Shown here: positions 15,043-25,668 of the stretch, one piece after another | Layout of the letters: every line of letters starts with the position of its first letter | Numbering within the stretch: position 1 is the first letter of the stretch | DNA from: an uncultured Collinsella sp. | GTDB taxonomy: Bacteria; Actinomycetota; Coriobacteriia; Coriobacteriales; Coriobacteriaceae | DNA length: 35,053 bases | Assembly: GCA_902494625.1 (NCBI GenBank) | Contig: CABUUB010000012.1 | Location: 1-35,053 of the forward strand | Direction: 5' to 3' | Program-made: the position numbers and the translations under genes | Notes under the pieces: generated by a model | What the model saw: the letters and a program-made list of their open reading frames with translations, nothing else | Told to the model about the DNA's origin: nothing | Databases searched by the model: none

Positions 15043-16347
15043 TTGAAGGCGGACACTCAAACCATCGACATCCTGTTGTTGGGCAGCGGCGGCCGCGAGC
15101 ATGCTCTGGCAGCAAAACTCGCAGCATCACCGCGCGCCGGCAAGCTCTACATTGCGCCGGGTAACGGCGGCACCGCGAGCTGCGGCGAGAACGTGGTTCT
15201 CGACGATTGCGATCCTGCGGCCGTGGCGGCGTTTGCCCAGAGCCACGGATGCGGACTCGTGGTGATTGGCCCCGAGGCTCCGCTCGTGGCGGGCGTAGCC
15301 GATGCCGTGCGCGCGGCGGGCATTCCCTGCTTTGGCCCGGGTGCCGAGGGCGCTCAGATGGAGGGCTCCAAGCTGTTCTCCAAGCAACTCATGGAGCGTG
15401 CCGGCATTCCGACGGCAGCCTACGGCTCGTTCACCGACGAGGCTTCGGCTCTCGCCTACGTGCGCGAGCAGGGCGCCCCGCTGGTCGTGAAGGCAGACGG
15501 CCTGGCCGCAGGCAAGGGCGTTATCGTGGCGACTGAGCTTGCGCAGGCCGAGGAGGCCGTGCGCGAGTGCTTTGGCGGCACCTTTGGTGATGCCGGCAAT
15601 ACCGTTGTCATTGAGGAGATGCTGGTTGGCCCCGAGTGCTCGCTGCTGGCCTTTACCGACGGCAAGACCGTGCGCCCCATGGCCACCTCGCAGGACCACA
15701 AGCGTGCGCTCGAGGGCGACCTTGGCCCCAACACCGGCGGCATGGGCGTTTACAGCCCGGTGCCCATCGTGACCGACGAGGAGCACGCCACCATGGTGAA
15801 AGTCATGGAGCAGACCGTGGCCGAGCTTGCTGCCGAGGGCATCGACTACCGCGGCTGCCTGTATGGCGGCTTTATGCTCACCCCCGCCGGCCCCAAGGTG
15901 CTGGAGTTCAACGCCCGCTTTGGCGACCCCGAGACGCAGGTCGTGCTGCCGCGCCTCAAGAACGACCTGGTCGAGGTTATGCTCGCCTGCGCCAACTGCG
16001 AGCTTGATCAGATTGAGCTCGATTGGCGTGACGAGTGGGCCGTGGCTGTTGTCCTGACGAGCGCGGGCTACCCCGGCAGCTACGAGAAGGGCAAAGTCAT
16101 CACCGGCATCGCCGACGCCGAGTCCATGGAGAACGTGACCGTGTACCATGCCGGCACCGCCGTGGTGGACGGTCAGCTCGTGACCAACGGCGGCCGTGTG
16201 CTTGCCGTGACCGCGCTGGGCGATACGTTTGAGAACGCCCGCAACCTTGCCTACGAGGCCTGCGAGAAGATTGATTTTGAGGGCAAGACCCTGCGTCATG
16301 ACATCGGCCTGCGCGCGCTGCGTGGCCGCGACGCCTGGGATGCCTAA
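15043..16347 (+). CDS. purD: Phosphoribosylamine-glycine ligase (GAR synthetase)
   Basis: This 434-aa ATP-grasp enzyme makes glycinamide ribonucleotide, the second step of purine synthesis. Motifs are GSGGREHAL at the N-terminus, VVKADGLAAGKGV (ATP-grasp), TSQDHKRAL, NTGGMGVYSPVP and EFNARFGDPETQ. The start is a TTG at 15043, chosen because GAGGAGG (15031-15037) lies 5 bp upstream. It stands alone from other de novo purine genes in this window and is followed closely by the NUDIX gene, so the two may be co-transcribed. Confidence 0.96.
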   Translation: MKADTQTIDILLLGSGGREHALAAKLAASPRAGKLYIAPGNGGTASCGENVVLDDCDPAAVAAFAQSHGCGLVVIGPEAPLVAGVADAVRAAGIPCFGPGAEGAQMEGSKLFSKQLMERAGIPTAAYGSFTDEASALAYVREQGAPLVVKADGLAAGKGVIVATELAQAEEAVRECFGGTFGDAGNTVVIEEMLVGPECSLLAFTDGKTVRPMATSQDHKRALEGDLGPNTGGMGVYSPVPIVTDEEHATMVKVMEQTVAELAAEGIDYRGCLYGGFMLTPAGPKVLEFNARFGDPETQVVLPRLKNDLVEVMLACANCELDQIELDWRDEWAVAVVLTSAGYPGSYEKGKVITGIADAESMENVTVYHAGTAVVDGQLVTNGGRVLAVTALGDTFENARNLAYEACEKIDFEGKTLRHDIGLRALRGRDAWDA

Positions 16348-16368
16348 AGTCCGAGAGGGATGAGACGG

Positions 16369-17064
16369 ATGGACGAGAAGAACGAAGAGCTCGTGGACGC
16401 GCAGATCGTCGAAGAGGACAGCCGCATGTATGGGCACGCCGAGGGCGAGCCTGGTGGCGAGGTCGCTGACGAGCCGGCGCTGGTGCTGGGCGACGACGAC
16501 CCGCACGATGCCGAGCTGCACGAGAAGATTCTTTCGGAGGAGTGCGCCTGGAAGGGCAAGATCCTCGACGTCCACCGTCTTGAGGTTGAACTGCCCAACG
16601 GTCGCCGTAGCGCCCGCGATATCGTTCGCCATCCGGGTGCGGCGGCCGTTGTGGCACTGACCGAGAGCGGCAAGATCGTACTGGTGCGTCAGTACCGCAC
16701 CGCCATCGACCGCGTGACGGTCGAGGTTCCCGCCGGCAAGCTCGACCCAGGCGAGGACCCGCTCGATTGCGCCAAGCGCGAGCTGCATGAGGAGACGGGC
16801 TTTAGGGCCGGTCGCATTCGCTTTTTGACGTCGATTGTCACGTCCTGCGGTTTTTGCGACGAGATCATTCACATCTACCTGGCCACCAAGCTCGAGTTCG
16901 ATGCGCCCAACCCCGATGATGACGAGTTCGTCAACGTGGATTTAGTGCCGCTGCACGAGCTGATCGATGCTGTGCTCGACGGCAAGATCGAAGATGCCAA
17001 GACCGTCGTGGGCGCCTTGGCCTGCGATAGCATCGCACATAGGTTGGGCGGAGCCGAACTCTAG
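16369..17064 (+). CDS. NUDIX hydrolase, ADP-ribose pyrophosphatase type, with acidic N-terminal extension
   Basis: This 231-aa protein has a complete Nudix box at about residues 123-145 (G-x5-E-x7-REL-x-EE-x-G, here GKLDPGE ... RELHEETGF), which coordinates the metal. Upstream is IVLVRQYRTAIDRVTVEVPAG, typical of the ADP-ribose/NudF group that hydrolyses ADP-ribose to AMP and ribose 5-phosphate. The first 55 or so residues are very acidic (many Glu/Asp, e.g. GDDDPHDAELHE) and are not part of the usual domain. I prefer ATG 16369, since GAGAGGG (16353-16359) directly abuts an earlier ATG at 16360. It begins 21 bp after purD. Substrate is inferred from similarity. Confidence 0.85.
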   Translation: MDEKNEELVDAQIVEEDSRMYGHAEGEPGGEVADEPALVLGDDDPHDAELHEKILSEECAWKGKILDVHRLEVELPNGRRSARDIVRHPGAAAVVALTESGKIVLVRQYRTAIDRVTVEVPAGKLDPGEDPLDCAKRELHEETGFRAGRIRFLTSIVTSCGFCDEIIHIYLATKLEFDAPNPDDDEFVNVDLVPLHELIDAVLDGKIEDAKTVVGALACDSIAHRLGGAEL

Positions 17065-17092
17065 GTTACGCGGTTTTACCAAACCGCGTAAC
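17065..17092 (+). terminator. 12-bp perfect hairpin directly after the NUDIX gene
   Basis: GTTACGCGGTTT pairs perfectly with AAACCGCGTAAC across a 4-nt loop (TACC), beginning at the base after the stop codon. No T-run follows. It may end the purD-NUDIX transcript or belong to the larger palindrome that starts 15 bp on. Confidence 0.55.
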
Positions 17093-17106
17093 GAGTCGAC
17101 GCTGCA

Positions 17107-17202
17107 AACGCCCCTAAGCGGCAATCTGCCTTTCAATCGTCGCTCGCGTACCGAAGTACGCGTCGCTCCTCTTTCAAGGCACCTTGCTCGCTTAGGGACG
17201 TT
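17107..17202. repeat. Large imperfect palindrome (about 96 bp) before the ABC exporter
   Basis: The apex is CGCGTAC-CGAA-GTACGCG (17145-17162). The outer arms pair AACGcCCCTAAGCG (17107-17120) with CGCTTAGGGaCGTT (17189-17202). GCCTT / AAGGC pair between them, with internal bulges. The spacing and mismatches suggest a mobile or dispersed palindromic unit rather than a plain terminator. The whole 247-bp gap 17065-17311 holds only such structure and the start region of the next gene. Confidence 0.6.
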
Positions 17203-17311
17203 GTCGCTGACGCTGCCAGATCATTGGCGTTATGTTTGTTGGGACGCTTTGTTTTCAGCCCGACCGGTTCAACCGGATTTCTCACGCTATTTATTTCTCT
17301 CCGAGGACTGC

Positions 17312-19081
17312 ATGTTTAGAAGGTTTTTGTCTTATTACAAGCCCCAGATGGGGCTTTTTGTTGCCGATACTGTTTGCGCCCTGGTGCTTGCCGCCATCGA
17401 CCTGGCGTTTCCTATCATTCTGCGCAATCTGACCGGCGGGCTCTTTACCCAGGGTCAGGCTGCTATTATGCAGGCGATCGGTATGATCGCGGTTGGCCTG
17501 GTACTGATGTATGCCGTCCGCTGCGCCTGCCGCTACTTTGTGAGCTATTGGGGCCACGTGATGGGCGCGCGCATGGAGTCCAAGATGCGCGAGGACCTGT
17601 TCGATCAGTACGAGCGCTTTAGCTTTGCGTACTTCGATCGCAACAGCTCAGGTGACATGATGAGCCGCGTGGTCAACGACCTGTTCGATATCTGCGAGGC
17701 GGCACACCACGTGCCCGAGTGGATTATCATCTGCGGCATCGAGATCGTCGGCTCGTTTGTGATCCTCTTTGCTATTGCCCCGGTGCTGGCGCTTGCCATG
17801 GCCGTGGTGACGGCGGTGTTTGCGGTCATCATGTTTTGGCAGAACATGCGCATGCGCGAGGTCTTCAGCGACAACCGCAAAAAGATCAGCGGTATTAATG
17901 CTCAGCTGCAGGATTCGCTGGCAGGCATGCGCGTGGTCAAGAGTTTTGCGAACGAGGAAGCTGAGCGCTCCAAGTTCCGCGCCTCGAACGACCGCTATCT
18001 TTCGTCCAAGGAGAATATGTATCACGCCATGGGCGTTTACACTGCGACGTATGGCCTGCTCTCGGGCGTGTTGTACGTGATCGTGGTGCTGCTGGGTGGT
18101 TGGCTGGTGGCGCAAGGTCAACTGCAGGCGGTCGATATGGCGACCTTCGCGCTCTATATTTCGCTGTTCTGTACCCCGCTCGAGACGCTCGTCAATTCGG
18201 CCGAGACGTATCAGAAGGCCATCGCCGGCTTTAAGCGTATGGACGAGGTACTTTCGACCGCCCCGGATATCCAGGACAAGCCGGATGCCGCGGACCTGCA
18301 GGTGACGGCTGGCGCGGTTGAATATCGCGATGTGTGCTTCAGCTACGAGGATGTTGAGCTGGGCAGCAGCGAAGAGGCTCGTCCCGTGATCGACCATATG
18401 AATCTGTCCATCAAGCCCGGACAGACCATTGCCCTGGTTGGCCCCTCGGGCGGTGGCAAGTCCACAACGTGTTCGCTGCTGCCGCGCTTTTACGACGTGG
18501 CGGACGGATCCATCAGCATCGACGGCCAGGACGTGCGCGACGTGACGCAACAGAGTCTGCGCCGCGCCATTGGCCTGGTGCAGCAGGATGTCTATCTGTT
18601 TGACGGTACGATTGGCGAGAACATCGCTTACGGCAAGCCAGGCGCCACGGCAGAAGAGGTCGCCGAGGCCGCCCGCCGCGCCAATATCGATGCCTTCATT
18701 GAGTCACTGCCGCAGGGCTACGACACGGTCGTGGGTGAGCGCGGCAGCCGTCTTTCGGGCGGCCAGAAGCAGCGCGTAGCCATTGCGCGCGTGTTTCTCA
18801 AGAACCCCAAGATCCTGATTCTGGACGAGGCGACGAGCGCCTTGGATAACGAGAGCGAGGAGGCAGTGCAGGAGTCGCTCGAGCGCCTGGCGCGCGGTCG
18901 CACCACGATCATCATCGCCCACCGTCTCTCGACCATTAAACATGCCGACGAGATTGCGACCGTCGAGCATGGTCGCGTTGTGGAACGTGGCACGCATGAG
19001 CAGCTTCTCGCCCGTGGCGGCACCTATGCCCGTTACTATCGAATGCAGTTCGAAGGTGCGCGTGCGCACGAGCTCGACTGA
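17312..19081 (+). CDS. ABC exporter half-transporter (fused membrane and ATPase domains)
   Basis: This 589-aa protein has an N-terminal type I exporter membrane domain (about six segments in residues 1-310). The nucleotide-binding domain follows, with Walker A GPSGGGKST (near 377), Q-loop QQDVYLFDGTI, signature LSGGQKQRVAIAR (near 481), Walker B ILILDEATSALD and the H-loop His in IIIAHRLST (near 537). It resembles MsbA/lipid- and drug-export-like half transporters and should act as a homodimer, since no partner half is next to it. I chose ATG 17312 because GAGGA lies just upstream. The open frame continues upstream through the palindrome, but that part looks non-coding. Substrate unknown. Confidence 0.9.
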   Translation: MFRRFLSYYKPQMGLFVADTVCALVLAAIDLAFPIILRNLTGGLFTQGQAAIMQAIGMIAVGLVLMYAVRCACRYFVSYWGHVMGARMESKMREDLFDQYERFSFAYFDRNSSGDMMSRVVNDLFDICEAAHHVPEWIIICGIEIVGSFVILFAIAPVLALAMAVVTAVFAVIMFWQNMRMREVFSDNRKKISGINAQLQDSLAGMRVVKSFANEEAERSKFRASNDRYLSSKENMYHAMGVYTATYGLLSGVLYVIVVLLGGWLVAQGQLQAVDMATFALYISLFCTPLETLVNSAETYQKAIAGFKRMDEVLSTAPDIQDKPDAADLQVTAGAVEYRDVCFSYEDVELGSSEEARPVIDHMNLSIKPGQTIALVGPSGGGKSTTCSLLPRFYDVADGSISIDGQDVRDVTQQSLRRAIGLVQQDVYLFDGTIGENIAYGKPGATAEEVAEAARRANIDAFIESLPQGYDTVVGERGSRLSGGQKQRVAIARVFLKNPKILILDEATSALDNESEEAVQESLERLARGRTTIIIAHRLSTIKHADEIATVEHGRVVERGTHEQLLARGGTYARYYRMQFEGARAHELD

Positions 19082-19100
19082 TTGATATGACAGGAAGTAT

Positions 19101-20060
19101 ATGGCTGAGAAGAACCCTTTGACTCCGGAAGAAGTGACGGAGTTATTCTCCGAGATCGACGCATCCGGCGTTTTGGATCCGACGCTTGCCAAAAAGCGCA
19201 CCGAGCGCATGCGCGAAAAAGAGGCTGCTGCCAAGCGCGGCGACAAGGCGGCGCTGGCGCAGCTTCGCAGCGAAGATCGCGCAAGCCAGACAAAACAGAT
19301 CGACCCGCTGTCCGAGGACGACCCTTCGGGCTCGCAGGTGAGCCATACTATTACGAAGACCGCTATGGCTGTGGTCATCGGCATCCTTGTACTGATCGTG
19401 GGCATGCAGATTGGCTACGGCGTGATGCGCCGCCTGAACACTGCCAACCTGTCCGAGAGTGTTTCGGTGGATACCGTTTCCACGGCACTGAAGGGCGGCC
19501 TTGAGTGGGGCAACGGCTTTACGCAATTCCCGCTCGACTTTACCGTCGATGAAGCCGATGAACGTACGGGCACGGTCGAGGTAACGGTGTTGGACACGTC
19601 GTCTGCCAACGAGCTCGAGCTGCTGTCCAACGGGCAGATTCAGGCTGCGGCACTTGCGACCAACGCGTTGCTCAATGATAAGATCGACCGCGTGGTGTAC
19701 AACGTGCACGCCTATATCGATGAGGACAGCAATATCCAGCACGACTCTTTCTTTGGCATGTTTCCCGCACGGGGCCATCAGAGCGCCATTTTGACGTTTG
19801 TGTGGACCAAGAGCTCATCGACCGCCACGAACATCGACTGGAAGATGCATATCGTGAGCATGGACGACACGATTGCCGAGCGCATTCAAAAGCAGGTGAA
19901 CTCGGTGTCGTCGCTGATCGAGGACCCGGCGGTGAGCCAGACCAAGATTACGGAAGAAAAGGCCGAACGTGATCTGGAGCATCGTCTGCATGGCCGCGAG
20001 ATTTTCCGCGGCGGCAAGCCCGATCGCACACCGTCCGATCTGCTGGAGCAGGATAAATAA
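19101..20060 (+). CDS. Single-pass membrane protein of unknown function
   Basis: I do not recognise this 319-aa protein. Residues 1-90 are charged and cytosolic-looking, with a basic/Ala stretch (KKRTERMREKEAAAKRG). One membrane segment follows at about 92-113 (AMAVVIGILVLIVGMQIGY). The remaining 200 residues look like an extracellular mixed alpha/beta domain. A charged C-terminus ends LLEQDK. ATG 19101 has AGGAAG close upstream. It begins 19 bp after the ABC exporter and ends at a strong terminator, so the two probably form an operon. A role connected with the exporter is possible but unsupported by any motif. Confidence 0.75.
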   Translation: MAEKNPLTPEEVTELFSEIDASGVLDPTLAKKRTERMREKEAAAKRGDKAALAQLRSEDRASQTKQIDPLSEDDPSGSQVSHTITKTAMAVVIGILVLIVGMQIGYGVMRRLNTANLSESVSVDTVSTALKGGLEWGNGFTQFPLDFTVDEADERTGTVEVTVLDTSSANELELLSNGQIQAAALATNALLNDKIDRVVYNVHAYIDEDSNIQHDSFFGMFPARGHQSAILTFVWTKSSSTATNIDWKMHIVSMDDTIAERIQKQVNSVSSLIEDPAVSQTKITEEKAERDLEHRLHGREIFRGGKPDRTPSDLLEQDK

Positions 20061-20066
20061 GACGCC

Positions 20067-20107
20067 ATCATCCCGCGTGAGTTACAAGCCCACGCGGGAT
20101 GATTTTT
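20067..20107 (+). terminator. Terminator after the ABC exporter operon
   Basis: A perfect 13-bp stem (20067-20079 with 20091-20103), an 11-nt loop and TTTTT. Confidence 0.92.
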
Positions 20108-20128
20108 AATCCCCGTCCTAGAAAAATC

Positions 20129-20150
20129 ATTATGCATAGAAAGTCATAAT
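20129..20150. promoter_or_regulatory. Candidate operator in the carAB leader
   Basis: ATTATG - 10 bp - CATAAT is a perfect inverted repeat in an AT-rich patch 118 bp upstream of carA, followed by two CATTTCG direct repeats (20154-20160, 20165-20171). Arginine and pyrimidine repressors control carAB in other bacteria. The site does not match a consensus I can name firmly. Confidence 0.4.
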
Positions 20151-20195
20151 TATCATTTCGTAAACATTTCGATGAAATTAACGCCATGGCGCATA

Positions 20196-20217
20196 CTTGC
20201 GGTTAAAATACCGCAAG
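20196..20217 (+). promoter_or_regulatory. Leader hairpin with a possible -10 in its loop
   Basis: CTTGCGGT and ACCGCAAG (8 bp) flank TAAAAT (20204-20209), which could be the -10 of carAB. No strong -35 is present at 17 bp. The structure and promoter readings exclude each other. Confidence 0.4.
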
Positions 20218-20238
20218 GCCTAACTACCAACCTTTAAG

Positions 20239-20256
20239 CCGGTCCGGAGAGACCGG
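20239..20256 (+). promoter_or_regulatory. Hairpin directly before the carA ribosome binding site
   Basis: CCGGTC and GACCGG form a 6-bp stem with a 6-nt loop that ends 1 bp before AAGGAG (20258-20263). It could modulate initiation. Confidence 0.4.
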
Positions 20257-20267
20257 GAAGGAGAATT

Positions 20268-21707
20268 ATGGCGAACAACCATACTGCGGGCACTGCTGTC
20301 CGCACCTTCGCGCCCAGCGAGCTTTGCCAGCGCATGCTGGCCAAAACCAGCAAGGGCACCTGCGGTCCCTGCATCCTGTACCTTGAGGATGGGACCATTT
20401 TTTATGGCCGTGCATGCGGTGCCGAGGGTACTGCGACCGGCGAGGTCTGCTTCAACACCTCGCTTGAGGGCTACTTTGAGGTCATGACCGACCCGAGCTA
20501 TGCCGGCCAAATCGTAACCATGACCTATCCGCAGATCGGCAACTACGGTATCGACGAGACCGACGTCCAGTCGGCCTTCCCCGGTGATACCGCCCGCCCC
20601 GCGAGCGCTCCCGCCATGCGTGGCATGATCGTCCGCGACATGTGCGCCACGCCTTCCAACTGGCGCTCGGCCGTCAGCGTGCCGGAGTACCTGCGTGCCC
20701 ACGGCATCGTCGCTATCGAGGGCGTCGACACCCGCGCTCTTGTGCGCCACCTGCGCGACAACGGCTCCAAGATGGGCATTATCTCGACGGAAATCTTTGA
20801 CGTCGACGAGCTTGCCGAGCGTCTGGCCGCCGCGCCGACGCTGGTGGGCGAGAACCTGGTCAAGACCGTGAGCTGCTCTGAGCCCCACGCTTTTGCCGCG
20901 AGCGATCTGCCTGCTACGCATGACTTTGCGCTTGCCCCTGCCGTTCCTTCCCGCCACAACGTGGTCGCCTACGACTGCGGCGTCAAGCGCGGCATCCTGG
21001 AGGGTCTGGTCCGTGCCGGCTGCGACCTTACTGTCGTGCCGTGGGATACGCCCGCGAGTGAGGTGCTCGACATGAATCCCGACGGCGTCTTTTTGTCCAA
21101 CGGCCCCGGCGACCCCGATGCCGTGGTGGAGACCTATGAACAGGTGCAGCAGCTGATCGGCAAGGTGCCGGTCTTTGGCATTTGCCTTGGTCACCAGATG
21201 ATCAGCTTGGCGTGCGGCGCCCAAATGGAAAAGCTTAAATTCGGTCACCGTGGCGGTAACCAGCCGGTTATGAACCTGGTGAGCCGTCGCGTGGAGATCA
21301 CCGCGCAAAACCACGGCTTTGGCCTGCTGTTCCCCAGTCTGGGCAAACTGATCCCGGGGCTTTCCGGCGGCGAGACCGAGCATGCGGCCGATGGCGACCT
21401 GCGCGCCTGGGTGCGTCGCGGCATCGCGCCGGTCGTGATGAACGAGCGCTTCGGCCGCATTCGCCTGACGCACGTGAACCTCAACGACGGCACCGCCGAG
21501 GGCATCCAGCTGCTCGACGCCCCGTGCTTCTCGGTCCAGTACCACCCCGAGGCCTCGCCCGGCCCCACCGATGCCCACTATCTCTTTACCGCCTTTACGC
21601 GACTCATGGACGGCGAGGAGAACTATCTGGACATCGACATCGCGAAGGACCGCCTTGCTGGCTGGAATTTCGCCGAGACCGCTGCGACCGAGACCGAGGA
21701 GAACTAA
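20268..21707 (+). CDS. carA: Carbamoyl-phosphate synthase small (glutaminase) subunit
   Basis: This 479-aa subunit hydrolyses glutamine and passes ammonia to CarB. The N-domain starts about residue 36 (CILYLEDGTIFYGR) after a 35-residue leader peptide-like extension. The class I glutamine amidotransferase domain carries the nucleophile in FGICLGHQ, then KFGHRGGNQPV and QNHGF, and the His/Glu pair in QYHPEASPGP. Typical length is about 360-390. The extra mass comes from the N-terminal extension, an insert of roughly 45 residues between QNHGF and RIRLTHVNLND (about residues 348-400), and a C-terminal tail. AAGGAG lies 4 bp before ATG 20268. It is translationally coupled to carB (1-bp gap). Confidence 0.95.
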   Translation: MANNHTAGTAVRTFAPSELCQRMLAKTSKGTCGPCILYLEDGTIFYGRACGAEGTATGEVCFNTSLEGYFEVMTDPSYAGQIVTMTYPQIGNYGIDETDVQSAFPGDTARPASAPAMRGMIVRDMCATPSNWRSAVSVPEYLRAHGIVAIEGVDTRALVRHLRDNGSKMGIISTEIFDVDELAERLAAAPTLVGENLVKTVSCSEPHAFAASDLPATHDFALAPAVPSRHNVVAYDCGVKRGILEGLVRAGCDLTVVPWDTPASEVLDMNPDGVFLSNGPGDPDAVVETYEQVQQLIGKVPVFGICLGHQMISLACGAQMEKLKFGHRGGNQPVMNLVSRRVEITAQNHGFGLLFPSLGKLIPGLSGGETEHAADGDLRAWVRRGIAPVVMNERFGRIRLTHVNLNDGTAEGIQLLDAPCFSVQYHPEASPGPTDAHYLFTAFTRLMDGEENYLDIDIAKDRLAGWNFAETAATETEEN

Positions 21708-21708
21708 C

Positions 21709-25023
<3,315 letters not shown>

Positions 25024-25034
25024 TTGACCTGGCC

Positions 25035-25124
25035 GGCCGGGGCGGAGGGGGCCGAGATTTCCCCCTTTCGCTCCGGCTGCAAGCAGAGTCGCTCAGTGGG
25101 AAATTCGGCTCCCCCGCCCCGGCC
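25035..25124. repeat. Large GC-rich palindrome after carB
   Basis: Arms of about 28 bp pair: GGCCGGGGCGG (25035-25045) with the end at 25124, then GGGG-CCGA-ATTTCCC with single-base bulges. The loop is about 34 nt. It starts 11 bp after the carB stop and could terminate carAB. The length and bulges resemble the palindrome at 17107-17202 in style but not in sequence. Confidence 0.6.
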
Positions 25125-25170
25125 TGCGGTGACTTGGCTGTACCGTGTACTGCAGAAGGGGCTTTGTGCG

Positions 25171-25401
25171 TCCGGTGGCAATCAGGGTTCCGGCAACGGT
25201 GGGCAGACATCCGGCGGTTCGAACGATGGCGCCCAGGCGGGAAAGCCCGCTGGTGACAAGGCTCAGGGTGGCAAGTCCGCTAACTCACTTGCGAGCACCG
25301 GTGATCAAACGGTGGCGACCGTCGCCGCGATCGGCGGCCTGGGTGCCGCGATCGCCGCAATCGGAGTCTTTCTTGCTCGTTTCCGCCGCAAGGAAGACTA
25401 G
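25171..25401 (+). pseudogene. Orphan C-terminus of a sortase-anchored surface protein
   Basis: From 25171 the frame reads a Gly/Ser/Asn-rich linker, then AGKPAGDKAQGG, the sorting signal LASTG (25288-25302), a membrane segment and the tail FRRKED. It closely resembles the C-terminus of the GH31 protein at 28480-34911 (KPAGDKAQGD, IPNTGDQTVTTVA), including 17 identical bases. Upstream, the frame runs into a palindrome and the carB stop, with no signal peptide and no ribosome binding site. It is the tail of a lost paralogous wall-anchored protein, probably left by deletion or recombination. The breakpoint is near 25165. Confidence 0.8.
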
Positions 25402-25434
25402 CGCGAGCGATTGACAATCGCACACGTTTCTCAA

Positions 25435-25468
25435 GAGGGCCGCGGTAACCGTCGCGGCCCTCACTTTA
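25435..25468 (+). terminator. Terminator after the orphan surface-protein tail
   Basis: A perfect 10-bp stem, GAGGGCCGCG with CGCGGCCCTC (25435-25462, 8-nt loop), is followed by ACTTTA. It would be the original terminator of the lost gene. Confidence 0.65.
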
Positions 25469-25596
25469 CCGGAGCGGTCTGAGGACTCGCGTCTTTCGCT
25501 TCGGACTGCTGCGCAGGGTCAATCAGGCGGAGATCTCACCCGTGTCGGGTTTGCGATAGCTTGGCGAACATAATTACGCGAAATCTAGGATTTCTC

Positions 25597-25636
25597 AAAA
25601 ACGCGAAGTAGATGATATATTGTACTTCGCGTTTTT
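25597..25636. promoter_or_regulatory. 14-bp inverted-repeat operator over the ATPase promoter
   Basis: AAAAACGCGAAGTA (25597-25610) is repeated inverted at 25623-25636 around 12 bp that hold a -10-like TATATT (25616-25621). The core GCGAAGT recurs near 25654-25660 and a related GCGAAAT near 25578. A protein binding these arms would cover the promoter. The same sequence could fold as an RNA hairpin ending in TTTTT, so attenuation is the alternative. Confidence 0.6.
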
Positions 25637-25668
25637 CAGTTAATCTTAATTTTGCGAAGTGGATTGCC

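Noticed and set aside
15127..16872. A 581-codon - strand frame across purD and the NUDIX gene
   Set aside because: It is an antisense shadow crossing two well-identified genes, with no ribosome binding site or motif.
16967..17311. An upstream extension of the ABC exporter frame
   Set aside because: The extension overlaps the NUDIX gene and runs through palindromes. The conserved protein and a ribosome binding site start at 17312.
25612..25668. An earlier start for the ATPase gene at 25612
   Set aside because: It lies inside the inverted-repeat operator, has no ribosome binding site, and adds residues not typical of the family.
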